This document shows positions 18,301 to 25,536 of a stretch of DNA of 64,000 nucleotides, in pieces. The DNA is taken from positions 372,001 through 436,000 of the forward strand of contig NZ_JAFBGL010000002.1 of assembly GCF_016811075.1 (NCBI RefSeq), in the 5' to 3' direction. Under the pieces are notes generated by a model. The model made no database searches, was not told the DNA's origin, and saw only the letters and a program-made list of their open reading frames with translations. This stretch comes from Oceaniferula flava. Lineage in GTDB: Bacteria; Verrucomicrobiota; Verrucomicrobiia; Verrucomicrobiales; Akkermansiaceae. The number at the start of each line of letters is the position of its first letter. Position 1 is the first letter of the stretch. The translations under genes and the position numbers were made by a program.

Positions 18301-18852
18301 ATCGGGGCTGGCCACGCTGCCGGAGCCTAGCATTAGAATGTAATCATCGGTTGCAGTTTTGGAAAAATCACTGAGGTCATCGACGCTGGGGCTGGCCGAG
18401 GTAGAAGCCAGCCAACCTAGGAAACGTCCATCGTCACTGGCGTTGGCGGGATCTTTGTCAGGGTCACCTGTGCGTGTTTTTAGGTCGTAGTCCGGAGCCT
18501 TCGGTTTACCCGTGCCGTCATGATCGGTCCCTTCCCAACTTCTCCAAACGCCGGTCGCAGCCACGTGGCTTTCCGACAGTAAACGTGAGCTCGCGGTCAC
18601 TCGCGTGTCGGGCCCTGATAGCGACTGCAGCTGGCCGATGGCCATCATCAATGAAAGTCGAGCATTGTGCCTAGCTTCCTCCATGGCTTGGTCATGGTTT
18701 GAAGACCGCACGGAGATGCTGGACAGTGAGAGCATCGCCAATGCGATCATGGATAAGAGCACCATCACCGATATCGTGGCGATGAGTGCGAAGCCGGATT
18801 GTGTGTGGCCGTGTGAGGAGCCTCCGTTTCGATGGGGGTGTGTAGTTTTCAT
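15370..18852 (-). CDS. Giant prepilin-like protein (Verru_Chthon cassette A / GspK-like), copy 2
   Basis: A 1160-residue paralog of the protein at 1131-4637. The N-terminus is short and basic, then Gly with FALIATISVMVLLSMIALAM, a class III prepilin signal again without Glu5. Landmarks shared with copy 1 are TGVWRSWEGTDHD, NDGRGAVAWW, RGLLTNTATGGWRKD, VVTLWNPYNVEL, HLLFDDWFVSS, AGMFNVNSV, RKRGPFLSLSEFVNRQL and, at the end, ARDDTFTIRAYG, AWCEATVQRSAEFVD and RYGRRYQIVAFRW. The middle parts have diverged strongly, so this is an old duplication or separate acquisition, not a recent copy. The start at 18852 gives a 19-residue leader before the Ser-Gly-Phe cleavage site, which is normal for prepilins and cleaner than in copy 1. 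The partner gene follows at 53 bp. Confidence 0.82.
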   Translation of the reverse strand: MKTTHPHRNGGSSHGHTQSGFALIATISVMVLLSMIALAMLSLSSISVRSSNHDQAMEEARHNARLSLMMAIGQLQSLSGPDTRVTASSRLLSESHVAATGVWRSWEGTDHDGTGKPKAPDYDLKTRTGDPDKDPANASDDGRFLGWLASTSASPSVDDLSDFSKTATDDYILMLGSGSVASPDEHVYVNPLPVNDGRGAVAWWTSGDNSKAMINTDLTETPSSVVEWHQRVRSNGRADAETFGLGKINDRAVGSTVPSRESLELVESGAEVRKFHDLTTYNRGLLTNTATGGWRKDISLLSEQYQQLPNTDLPSFTMEPGDIETFDKATQSSFPNDALIYPWSSYRNVRNTAWGKVPPICSWTALVDYALQYQNLTSGSSAKTAMNTHISGIGANDRYNFQEKVRRIPQLARIQWVFSLCSTKQVSGTNAGKYKPGLMLTPVVTLWNPYNVELTTSAYQMRIRREGIVPLRFSFKVGSTVYPLTSIPQITNGDITLRIRNSFTLAPGATRIFGLSNNSPQDAANRTLDLVPGYQPGGGLRFYRINSGNEVYVNASDPYSIEEVAYNDTSAGNGSIGIYFDTTINSSYTLAQRMGYREDQLGGSDVVEQLYPPLTQSAEVDRVDDVEDTGSYAFASAIFGFRMATPISSAPEHQHLYSKGMLQSNPLNYYAEVGKEDNGSSLTTMAGSGVFHPINAPYDFAFLDVNGWNDTRYIPQFDASTNSGYIVSGLSAYDGLTRSVMAELPTRPLQSLAQLQHFDARNNNPIPPFQFNLIGNGSAHPLFEPTQVSVSTSVNSGMINDDTYMLNHLLFDDWFVSSIAPDLDDFSNSEDRDYETVYRDHVTGVERLPNRFYLPASGADEDAVSDHVNSATNVYTYASIASQLEVAGMFNVNSVSVEAWKAILKHSRDSEVPYLASNGSTTSDAPRSYPYPRTSIAGDQAVNSGSTESNPLNSDAAIFAGYPALTDEQVDALAEEIVEEIRKRGPFLSLSEFVNRQLSSDKDLAIASTIQKALDNLAAMGTSAENPFAEIQSRAFEITSPPPGNTDYKFPEAALGSSAFGVPGWVRQADILTPLAPIITARDDTFTIRAYGDARDASDPDKIVATAWCEATVQRSAEFVDPSDPSVIDPYSTEMKSEVNKRYGRRYQIVAFRWLAKDEL

Positions 18853-18896
18853 CGTTTTAATGAATGTATATGTGTTGAATGTTTAGGTATAACCTT

Positions 18897-18926
18897 ACAA
18901 TATGTCATCTTTGCGCATTCTGACAA
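18897..18926 (-). promoter_or_regulatory. Putative promoter of the second giant-prepilin cassette
   Basis: On the minus strand TTGTCA (18926-18921) is separated by 18 bases from TATTGT (18902-18897), about 45 bp before the start codon. The region 18853-18960 is clearly more AT-rich than its surroundings. Spacing matches the candidate promoter of copy 1. Prediction by eye only. Confidence 0.35.
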
Positions 18927-19071
18927 TGAACGTCAATTTAAAATACACATTGTAATGACATGCATAATATTGGCTGTGAGTGACTTTGTTCGTCAGCGAA
19001 AGAGCTTGTAGCGCTGCGCTAAGGTAGGCATTTGCGCAGTGGCGGATGCTGGCTATGGTAATACATCCCCA

Positions 19072-19992
19072 ATGCGTCAATTCATCGCCATCGTTAATCA
19101 AGAGTCAGGTCTCGCGAAGAAGTCCGATCTGGCAGAGCTCTCGACCATGATGCGGCAACGCATGGCGGAATATGAAGTTACGTTGGACGTCAAAATGACG
19201 CGTGGCGCGGAAGTGGAGTCGGTTTTCCAAAAAGTGATACCGCAAAAGCCGGACGGGATACTCGTGGCTGGTGGTGATGGCACGGTCAACACCGCAGCCG
19301 GTATGCTGGCAGGCACTGGCATCGCCATGGGGATTTTGCCGATGGGGACGTTTAATCTCGCTGCACGCGACCACGATATTCCGTTGGAGCTTGATTCGGC
19401 GCTCACTACCCTGGCCCGTGCGGAACCTCGTGACATTCAGCTGATGAAAATCGGCAACCGACCTTGCCTGTGCACCGCGATCATCGGCTTTTATCCGAAA
19501 ATGGCTCGCATGATCGATGAGTATCATGGGAAAAAATGGTGGCGTAAGTCACTACGGATCTTCGGCTGGACGGTGAGCCGTTTTGCGAAATCCACCGTCT
19601 ACCGAGTCACCATCACCGGCACCGATGGGGAGCAAAAAGTTGAGCATCAGTTCAAGAGTCGTATGCTCTCCGTGGTGCCCGGTGCATACCGCGATACCCT
19701 GGGGATCATCCCCGAACGGAAACAGGTCGACCGCATGAAGGCCACGGTCTACGTATTCCGGCACCTGACGCGATGGGCAATGCTGCGGGGGATGCTTTCA
19801 TTTTTGTTAGGAAAAAGTAGCCAGGACCCGGACATGGAAGAGGTCTCGGTCACGGCGGCGACACTCAGTTTCCAAGGCAAGAAGGAGATTAAGATCATGA
19901 TCGATGGCGAAGTGACGCAGTTGCCGTCGCCCTTGAAAATCGAACTAATCCCCCATGCCTTGCGCATGCTCATCCCCAACCCAGAGGTTTAA
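19072..19992 (+). CDS. Diacylglycerol/sphingosine-kinase-like lipid kinase
   Basis: A 306-residue protein of the DAGK catalytic (LCB5/YegS) family. The nucleotide-binding motif is intact: GILVAGGDGTVNTAAG, followed by GILPMGTFNLAARD. A C-terminal beta-sandwich ends with KKEIKIMIDGEVTQLPSPL, the usual 'DGE' motif of the family. I prefer the ATG that gives MRQFIAIVNQESG, which matches the family N-terminus; the frame also contains an ATG 11 codons earlier at 19039. Members phosphorylate diacylglycerol or related lipids with ATP. The substrate here cannot be told. The metallophosphoesterase gene begins 9 bp after its stop, so the two are almost certainly co-transcribed, perhaps acting on related phospholipid head groups. 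Confidence 0.88.
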   Translation: MRQFIAIVNQESGLAKKSDLAELSTMMRQRMAEYEVTLDVKMTRGAEVESVFQKVIPQKPDGILVAGGDGTVNTAAGMLAGTGIAMGILPMGTFNLAARDHDIPLELDSALTTLARAEPRDIQLMKIGNRPCLCTAIIGFYPKMARMIDEYHGKKWWRKSLRIFGWTVSRFAKSTVYRVTITGTDGEQKVEHQFKSRMLSVVPGAYRDTLGIIPERKQVDRMKATVYVFRHLTRWAMLRGMLSFLLGKSSQDPDMEEVSVTAATLSFQGKKEIKIMIDGEVTQLPSPLKIELIPHALRMLIPNPEV

Positions 19993-20001
19993 AGCTCGAC
20001 G

Positions 20002-20808
20002 ATGTATCAAATTCTCCAACTCTCAGACCCCCACTTCGGCGCTGTTGATCTTGAGCAGGCCGAGGCGGCGATTGCCCTGGCAGCGGAGATCCAGCCTGAT
20101 CTTACCCTGGTCCCCGGGGACTTTTCCATGCGAGCACGCAAGCGGGAGATGGTGGCGGCCAGTGCTTGGTTAGAACGATTGCCCGAGCCACGGTTTACGA
20201 TCCCAGGAAACCATGATGTGCCGCTGTTGAACCAGCCGATCGATCGCTTTTTTCGTCCGTTCCGGCGCTATAAAAAATACATCAACGAGGAGCTTGAGCC
20301 GACGCTCGACTTAACGATCGGGCGTTTGTTAGGTTTTAATTCGTCGACTCCTTTCGGTTTGCATATCGATTGGTCACGGGGATTTCTCTCGCCTTTCCAA
20401 GGGCAGCGAATTGCGACCGGTTTTGATGATGCGGAAGGTCTGCGCATGGTGGCTTTTCACCACCCCCTGCACCGTAAGGATGAAACCTCGCGAGTGCTGA
20501 TTTCGCCACTGCCGCTGGTGCAGCGGTCCTTGGCCATGGGAAAAGTGGACATCGTTTTTGCCGGTCATTTTCATCAGTCCTACGCAGGGGTGATTGAGCT
20601 TGGGCACGACGACCGGAATGTGGTCGTGTCCCAGTCATCCACCGTCTGCTCCACCCGCACCAAGGGGGAACCCGCCGGGTTTCATTTGCTGCGTCTGGCA
20701 GAGACGCGGATCGAGATTCTTCGTTACAGCTGGTTGGATGGTTCGTTCACACACGATCTAACAACGAACTTTAAAAAACAACACGGTCGCTGGCATCAAT
20801 GCGGTTGA
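20002..20808 (+). CDS. Calcineurin-like metallophosphoesterase
   Basis: A 268-residue protein with all metal-binding motifs of the family: SDPHFG (D-x-H), PGDFS (GD), IPGNHDVP (GNHD), AFHHPLH and AGHFHQS (GHxH). No signal peptide or membrane segment is seen. The length fits the UDP-diacylglucosamine pyrophosphatase/cAMP phosphodiesterase-like branch, but the substrate is not predictable. It is coupled to the lipid kinase gene upstream. Its last codons (HQCG and the TGA stop) lie inside the first unit of the tandem repeat starting at about 20792, so the present 3' end of the gene was created or replaced by the repeat. Confidence 0.88.
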   Translation: MYQILQLSDPHFGAVDLEQAEAAIALAAEIQPDLTLVPGDFSMRARKREMVAASAWLERLPEPRFTIPGNHDVPLLNQPIDRFFRPFRRYKKYINEELEPTLDLTIGRLLGFNSSTPFGLHIDWSRGFLSPFQGQRIATGFDDAEGLRMVAFHHPLHRKDETSRVLISPLPLVQRSLAMGKVDIVFAGHFHQSYAGVIELGHDDRNVVVSQSSTVCSTRTKGEPAGFHLLRLAETRIEILRYSWLDGSFTHDLTTNFKKQHGRWHQCG

Positions 20809-21398
20809 AGGGCTGAAACGCTAACCGGTAGGGCGGTATGGCCTCATACCGCCGGCAGCGCCATTGACGGATCTGCCTCCGCTAAGGGACCTCAAAGCCA
20901 TTGCCCCATGCGCGTTCGAGCCAAGGTGCCTGACTTCGCTCCGGTTGTTTTGGCAAAACAACCCTACCATGGCTGCAGGGCAGCCTGCTCGGCAATCACA
21001 CCACCGGCATCATTGCGGTCGAATGGCTGGAAATCTAACCGGTAGGGCGGTATGGCCTCATACCGCCGGGCAGCGCCATTCACGGATCCGCCTCCACTCA
21101 GGGACCTCAAAGCCATTGCCCCATGCGCGTTCGAGCCAAGGTGCCTGACTTCGCTCCGGTTGTTTTGGCAAAACAACCCTACCACGGCCGCAGGGCAGCC
21201 TGCGCGGCAATCACACTACCGGCATCATTGCGGTCGAATGGCTGGAAATCTAACCGGTAGGGCGGTATGGCCTCATACCGCCGGGCAGCGCCATTCACGG
21301 ATCCGTCTCCACTCAGGCACCTCAAAGCCATTGCCCCATGCGCACCCGTGCCAAGGTGCATGACTTCGCTCCGGTTGTTTTGGCAAAACAACCCTACC
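20792..21398. repeat. Three tandem ~214-bp units with REP-like hairpins
   Basis: Units start at about 20792, 21006 and 21221; the third is truncated at about 21398. Each begins with GGCATCA(T/A)TGCGGT and carries a perfect 9-bp stem GGCGGTATG/CATACCGCC with a 4-base loop (20832-20853, 21046-21067, 21261-21282). It ends with a second perfect 9-bp stem GGTTGTTTT/AAAACAACC with a 3-base loop (20943-20963, 21158-21178, 21373-21393). In the first two units a short stem GCAGG/CCTGC follows. The units differ at only a few positions. They look like non-coding REP/BIME-type elements; reading frames across them are artefacts of the duplication. The array separates two convergent genes and would form strong hairpins in either transcript, so it could act as a bidirectional terminator or 3' stabiliser. 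No transposase or RAYT gene is in the window. Confidence 0.9.
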
Positions 21399-23190
21399 GC
21401 GCCGTTTCTGGTAGGCTTTCTTTTCGGCCCGACTTGGTAAACCACCATGCTCCGAACACGGCAGCTAGAATCATACAGACCCAGATGCGCCAGAGATGGT
21501 CGTCGCGGGTGTGATGGTCCACGGCGCTGGCCATGCTGCTGGCGGGTGATTCTTCCGTGGCGCAGTCGGAGAAATCAGCTTCCCGGGTATCTGCGAAGTA
21601 AGTGGCCGAGGTGAGCAGCGCTTGATCACCCTGGCTGAGGATGAAAAAGCCGGGTTGCTCCGGCGCACTGAGGTCGTTGCGGCTGGTGGGGATTTCCCGG
21701 GCTTCCAAGCTTTCGCCAGCGAGGGTGATGATGTTCTGCACCAATGGCGCCGCGTCGGCGCCGGTGTGATGCGTGATTTGCAGCGGTTCGCCAGTTTCGG
21801 TGAGGCGGGTTTCGGGGGCCACTTTTTCACGCTGCAGCAGCTCGCAGTATCTCAGCATCAACACCGCGAGAGCTGGCTGTTTCATGCCGTTGGAGCGACT
21901 GATATCGAAGTTGAAAATCAGCGCCTTCTTGCGTGAGTTCGGATGGGTTCGGAGGTAGATCAGCGCGCGGTTGCCCTGCCAGAGCAGGACCTCGTCATCC
22001 GCCGCGTGGGGGATGGAATAACTTTCGCGCACCAGCAAGGTTTGCCAGTTCAGTCCCTCGGTTAGCGGGTGCTTGGTGGCCACAATGTTGCCTGTGAGGT
22101 AGGGACGACTGCTGGCTTTGTCCTGAGGAAAAACCATCAGGTGCTGGGTCGTGGGCGTGGTCTCGGTGGAGGTGACGATGAGGTCCGCCGCAGCGAACTC
22201 GGGCGCTGGTTTCAGGTTGGGAAAACTGGCGAGCATCCGATCGCTCAAGAACACGGTTTCCTTAGGCAGGGTGGAGGTGACGAAGAGTGGTTTCGGCGAC
22301 GGTACAACCATCGGCAGGGTGTCATCGAGATCAAAGGCATCAGCGCTGAGCACCAGTCGGCAGCGAGTATGATCCTTGGGGAAGGCTCCTTGCAGCGTTG
22401 TTAGGCTTTCGGCTTTCAGGGTGATCTCCCGACTACTGCTGGCACCTGTGGCGGTTTCCAGTTTCCATGTGCAGGTTTGTTCGGTGCTTGAGTAGTTTCT
22501 AACAATGGCCTTCCAAATCACATTCGGGCCATCGGATTCGAAGGTGACTCCGGTGAAGCCGCAGTTATCGGTCGGCTCGCCAATGGCGATGGTTGAGCTG
22601 TTGTAGGGGGCGTGGTTGGCGAGTGGGCTGTCGGTGATGTAGCTCACGGCGCCTTCGCTGCCTACCAGACTGCGAGCCACGCGCAGGGTATTGGTCGGTT
22701 CGGTGGCGCCTGCGCTCGGTGACCAGTCGGCGAGTGCTGTGAGCAGGTCTTCGGTTGAGTTCCCCTGGTAAATTTTTGCCTTCGATGGATCCGACTCCAT
22801 AAGCCAGACTTCGATGTTAGCGGCGTTGCCCTGTAAGCGGGGGATCTCACGCTGGATGGTCTCGGGTAGCTTGTCTTTAAAAACACGCATGGATGCCGAA
22901 CTGTCTAACACGATGGCGATACGCTGGGTGGATTTGGCCTTCACATAGCGTGGCTGAAGCAGCAGCCAGGTGGCTAACAGAACGGCTAAAATTTGCAGCC
23001 ACAGCGGCACGGAGTTGACCAGTCGATCGAAGCGGCGGCCACTGGTCGATTCCCGCTGAGTCTGCTTCAGCAGGAACAGGGTGCTCACCGTTTCCACTTT
23101 TGCCCGGCGTTGCAGGAAGTGGATCAGGATGACCGCAGGGATGCCGAGTAGCGCCCAGAAGCCGTGAAAGTTGGTGAGGATGAGGTTGAT
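21394..23190 (-). CDS. BatA-like membrane protein with VWA domain (probable AUC/ATC start)
   Basis: From the GTG at 23097 the product is 567 residues, but this misses the conserved N-terminal membrane segment. The same frame stays open upstream and reads NLILTNFHGFWALLGIPAVI then LIHFLQRRAKVETVS, exactly the BatA-type N-terminus. It meets the stop of the upstream DUF58 gene with no ATG, GTG or TTG between; the best initiation codon is ATC at 23190. The full protein is about 598 residues: two N-terminal helices, a VWA domain (IVLDSSASM with MIDAS D-x-S-x-S; AVSYITDSPL), a long periplasmic region and a C-terminal helix (IWVCMILAAVFGAWWF). The final Arg codon and the TAG stop are formed by repeat sequence at 21394-21399. 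Translational coupling to the DUF58 gene (12 bp) is likely. Confidence 0.8.
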   Translation of the reverse strand: MNLILTNFHGFWALLGIPAVILIHFLQRRAKVETVSTLFLLKQTQRESTSGRRFDRLVNSVPLWLQILAVLLATWLLLQPRYVKAKSTQRIAIVLDSSASMRVFKDKLPETIQREIPRLQGNAANIEVWLMESDPSKAKIYQGNSTEDLLTALADWSPSAGATEPTNTLRVARSLVGSEGAVSYITDSPLANHAPYNSSTIAIGEPTDNCGFTGVTFESDGPNVIWKAIVRNYSSTEQTCTWKLETATGASSSREITLKAESLTTLQGAFPKDHTRCRLVLSADAFDLDDTLPMVVPSPKPLFVTSTLPKETVFLSDRMLASFPNLKPAPEFAAADLIVTSTETTPTTQHLMVFPQDKASSRPYLTGNIVATKHPLTEGLNWQTLLVRESYSIPHAADDEVLLWQGNRALIYLRTHPNSRKKALIFNFDISRSNGMKQPALAVLMLRYCELLQREKVAPETRLTETGEPLQITHHTGADAAPLVQNIITLAGESLEAREIPTSRNDLSAPEQPGFFILSQGDQALLTSATYFADTREADFSDCATEESPASSMASAVDHHTRDDHLWRIWVCMILAAVFGAWWFTKSGRKESLPETAR

Positions 23191-23202
23191 GGGAGGTCGT
23201 GG

Positions 23203-24081
23203 TTAGGAAATGGTGAGAGCACCGGCGGTGACCGCTTCTTCGTTCAGGGCGGTAAGCAGGTCGGTGTTGGTGCTGACGCGGGCGAAGGGGGCGTTGAAAC
23301 GGCGGGCGGCGGCGTGCCATTGGGTGAAGTGTTCTCGGTAGGCTTGATGATACTGGCGCAGGGTGGATTTCTCAATCCGGTGCGGGTGGTGGCTGGTTTG
23401 CTCGGCATCGATGAATTCGTAATTTCCTTCCCACTCAGGACGGGCTTCCGATTGTAAAAAAGGAGCCAGCAGGATCGCCTTGCCTTGCTGCTGGGTGAGG
23501 TGTCGCAGCGGTGGTGTGGGGTCTCCTTCGAAGAGCAAATCGGAGATCAGCACGCGGATGGCATTGCCTCGCATCGGCACCTTGTCGAGGGCCAGCGGTG
23601 AGGCATCGTGATCGGAGCTGAGCGACTTCGCGGTATCGAGCCAGTGGTGTGAGCTGACGGCATCCATCGGAATCTCTCGGTAGCTGGCACCTTTGAGCAG
23701 ATGCAAGCGCGTGGAGGCCCCTGCCTGCATCGCCGAGACCACGGTGAAGTAGAACAACTCCGCCGTGCGCTCGGCCTTGTCTTGCTGGAAGAACATCGAC
23801 TCGGAAACGTCCAGGATGATGTCGATGACAGGCCGTACCTCTTCGCGGTAAAGCTTCATCGAGTAGTCCCCGGTGCGGGCGTAGGCCTGCCAGTTGATAT
23901 GGCGAGGATCGTCGCCCGGCACGTAGGCGCGGTGGTCTTGGAAATCGATCGATGAGCCGGTGCCTGCGCCCTGGAACTCGCCGGCCATACCGCGCCAGAC
24001 CTGACTGCGGAAAGGCAGGGTCAAGCGCTCCGCACAGACGGTCGCTTGGGTGTAGAGTTGGCTAAGCTGCTCGGGTGTCAT
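23203..24081 (-). CDS. DUF58-domain protein
   Basis: A 292-residue soluble protein with the DUF58 signature GAGTGSSIDFQDHRAYVPGD followed by PRHINWQAYARTG and MKLYREE, and a VWA-like core (VIDIILDVSESM, then IRVLISDLLF). Such proteins are encoded with MoxR AAA+ ATPases and BatA-like membrane proteins in envelope-stress or chaperone modules whose exact activity is unsettled. The start overlaps the end of the ABC permease gene (ATGA, 4 bases), showing tight coupling. It is shorter than the second DUF58 protein of this window (55580-56965), which has membrane helices. This one has none, so it is probably a cytoplasmic component. Confidence 0.88.
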   Translation of the reverse strand: MTPEQLSQLYTQATVCAERLTLPFRSQVWRGMAGEFQGAGTGSSIDFQDHRAYVPGDDPRHINWQAYARTGDYSMKLYREEVRPVIDIILDVSESMFFQQDKAERTAELFYFTVVSAMQAGASTRLHLLKGASYREIPMDAVSSHHWLDTAKSLSSDHDASPLALDKVPMRGNAIRVLISDLLFEGDPTPPLRHLTQQQGKAILLAPFLQSEARPEWEGNYEFIDAEQTSHHPHRIEKSTLRQYHQAYREHFTQWHAAARRFNAPFARVSTNTDLLTALNEEAVTAGALTIS

Positions 24082-25514
24082 GCTTCGTTGTTAGGGAGGA
24101 TTTGAGATTCACTCTCACGCACCTGGCGCCAGACTGGCAGTGAAGTGGCGAGTGCGGCGAGAAAGTAGAAAGCCACATTGCCGTAGGCGATGTAGAGCAG
24201 CGTCTGGGGTGAGAAGAAATCGCGGTGGTGCAGCACCGGGAGGGTGATTGGCACCCAGCAGAAGTAGGGCAGCACCTCGAGCTTGGTCGACCACTCTTCG
24301 GTGGCCGCGACGATGGCTAGAATCAGGAACTGGGTACAAACAAAGAGGATGAAGAGGCCAAAGCGGTTGTCATGTTTCCGCGCCAGCAAGCGAGTCAATG
24401 CCAGGGGGAACAAGAGCGCGCCAAACAGCGTGGGGATGAACAGCAGCTCGAGACTTCCGGCGTGGCTGCCGTCGCTCAGAATGAAATACATGCCGTGCAC
24501 CATCAGGAAGAGCAGCGAGGTGAAAAACAGACCGGTCGCCCAGCCGGGGTAAAACATCCTACCGACCAGTTTACCCAAGCCTCCTTTTCTCACGAAGGGA
24601 GCCGCGATGGGAGGCACGAGGTGTGGGTTTTCGGTGAGGCAGATCAAGGTGACTGGGATGCAGAGTGTCAGCGCGGCAGTCACCGCCATCGCGAGATCAG
24701 CGCCAGCCAACGACAGTGCCGTCAGGGTGAGGGTGATGAGGCCGAGGCTGACGACGCGTTTAAGAGTCGAGCGGTTCTCTGCCACCGGTGCGATCTGGGT
24801 GGTGCCGAGGTCCAGGCACATCCACCCGGCGTAAAGGCACATCACCACGAAGGCCAGGAAGCCTAACTGGCTGGTGCCGGTGGTGAGGGTGAAGCTTTGC
24901 ACGAGTTCTTGATAGGCGTAGCGATTGGTTACGAAGAGCGACCAGATGTAACCAAACATGAAACAGGCCCCGGTGATCGGCAGCAGCACTCGGATCAGGG
25001 TGGAGCCGATGGCGCTGAAGCCCACGGTGAAGGCTGTCAGGGTGATGGAAACCAGAAAGATGCTGAGCAGGATCAAGACCTCCGCGAGCAGCTGCATGTC
25101 GCCGAAAAAGTAGCGCAGAATGAGGTAGGGGACGACGGCTGTTAGGATGAGTGCCGATTGGCTGACGAGCGAGATCCATTTGCCAAAAGTAATCCGCCAT
25201 GCGCTCAAGCGAGTCAGGCAGAGGAGATCGATGGTGTTGCCTTTGATCTCTGAAGATAGCGCCGAGATTCCGCGCAGGGGTTGCACCACCAGCACCGCGA
25301 AGGAGAACAGGAAAAAGATCACCCTGGAGAGTAGGTGGCCGGCATTTTGATAGGAGGCACCTGCAGCAGTCACTAACAAGATAAAGGCGAGAAAGGCCTG
25401 TAGGGTGATGAAAAGAACCACAAAACCGACACCGCGCAGCCCCTGACGAAGCTCCTTCACCAACATCGGGTTGAGCTTGTCCGGGAAATCGGCGATATGT
25501 TTGATGGAAGACAT
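24078..25514 (-). CDS. ABC-2-type transporter permease
   Basis: A 478-residue integral membrane protein with about ten to twelve hydrophobic helices (for example GFVVLFITLQAFLAFILLVT, LLIFFLFSFAVLVVQPL-like segments, VLILLSIFLVSITLTAF). The N-terminal NPMLVKELRQGLRG is the 'NP...KE.R...R' motif of ABC-2 permeases related to gliding/NosY-type transporters. I chose the ATG at 25514 (MSSIKHIADFPDKLNP); an open frame continues to 25709 but that part overlaps the ATPase gene in another frame and looks non-coding. It follows the ATPase by 22 bp and overlaps the DUF58 gene by 4 bases. The substrate is unknown. Confidence 0.88.
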   Translation of the reverse strand: MSSIKHIADFPDKLNPMLVKELRQGLRGVGFVVLFITLQAFLAFILLVTAAGASYQNAGHLLSRVIFFLFSFAVLVVQPLRGISALSSEIKGNTIDLLCLTRLSAWRITFGKWISLVSQSALILTAVVPYLILRYFFGDMQLLAEVLILLSIFLVSITLTAFTVGFSAIGSTLIRVLLPITGACFMFGYIWSLFVTNRYAYQELVQSFTLTTGTSQLGFLAFVVMCLYAGWMCLDLGTTQIAPVAENRSTLKRVVSLGLITLTLTALSLAGADLAMAVTAALTLCIPVTLICLTENPHLVPPIAAPFVRKGGLGKLVGRMFYPGWATGLFFTSLLFLMVHGMYFILSDGSHAGSLELLFIPTLFGALLFPLALTRLLARKHDNRFGLFILFVCTQFLILAIVAATEEWSTKLEVLPYFCWVPITLPVLHHRDFFSPQTLLYIAYGNVAFYFLAALATSLPVWRQVRESESQILPNNEA

Positions 25515-25536
25515 AGGTCGTATGGGCCTCTGGGAC

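Noticed and set aside
14630-18852. Recent gene duplication or mobile element carrying the giant-prepilin cassette
   Set aside because: The two copies are too divergent and there are no flanking repeats, transposase or composition shift.
20864-21363. Two similar plus-strand reading frames of about 100 codons and matching minus-strand frames
   Set aside because: They are created by the tandem non-coding repeat; identical reading in each unit, Arg/His/Pro-rich composition and dense hairpins argue against protein coding.
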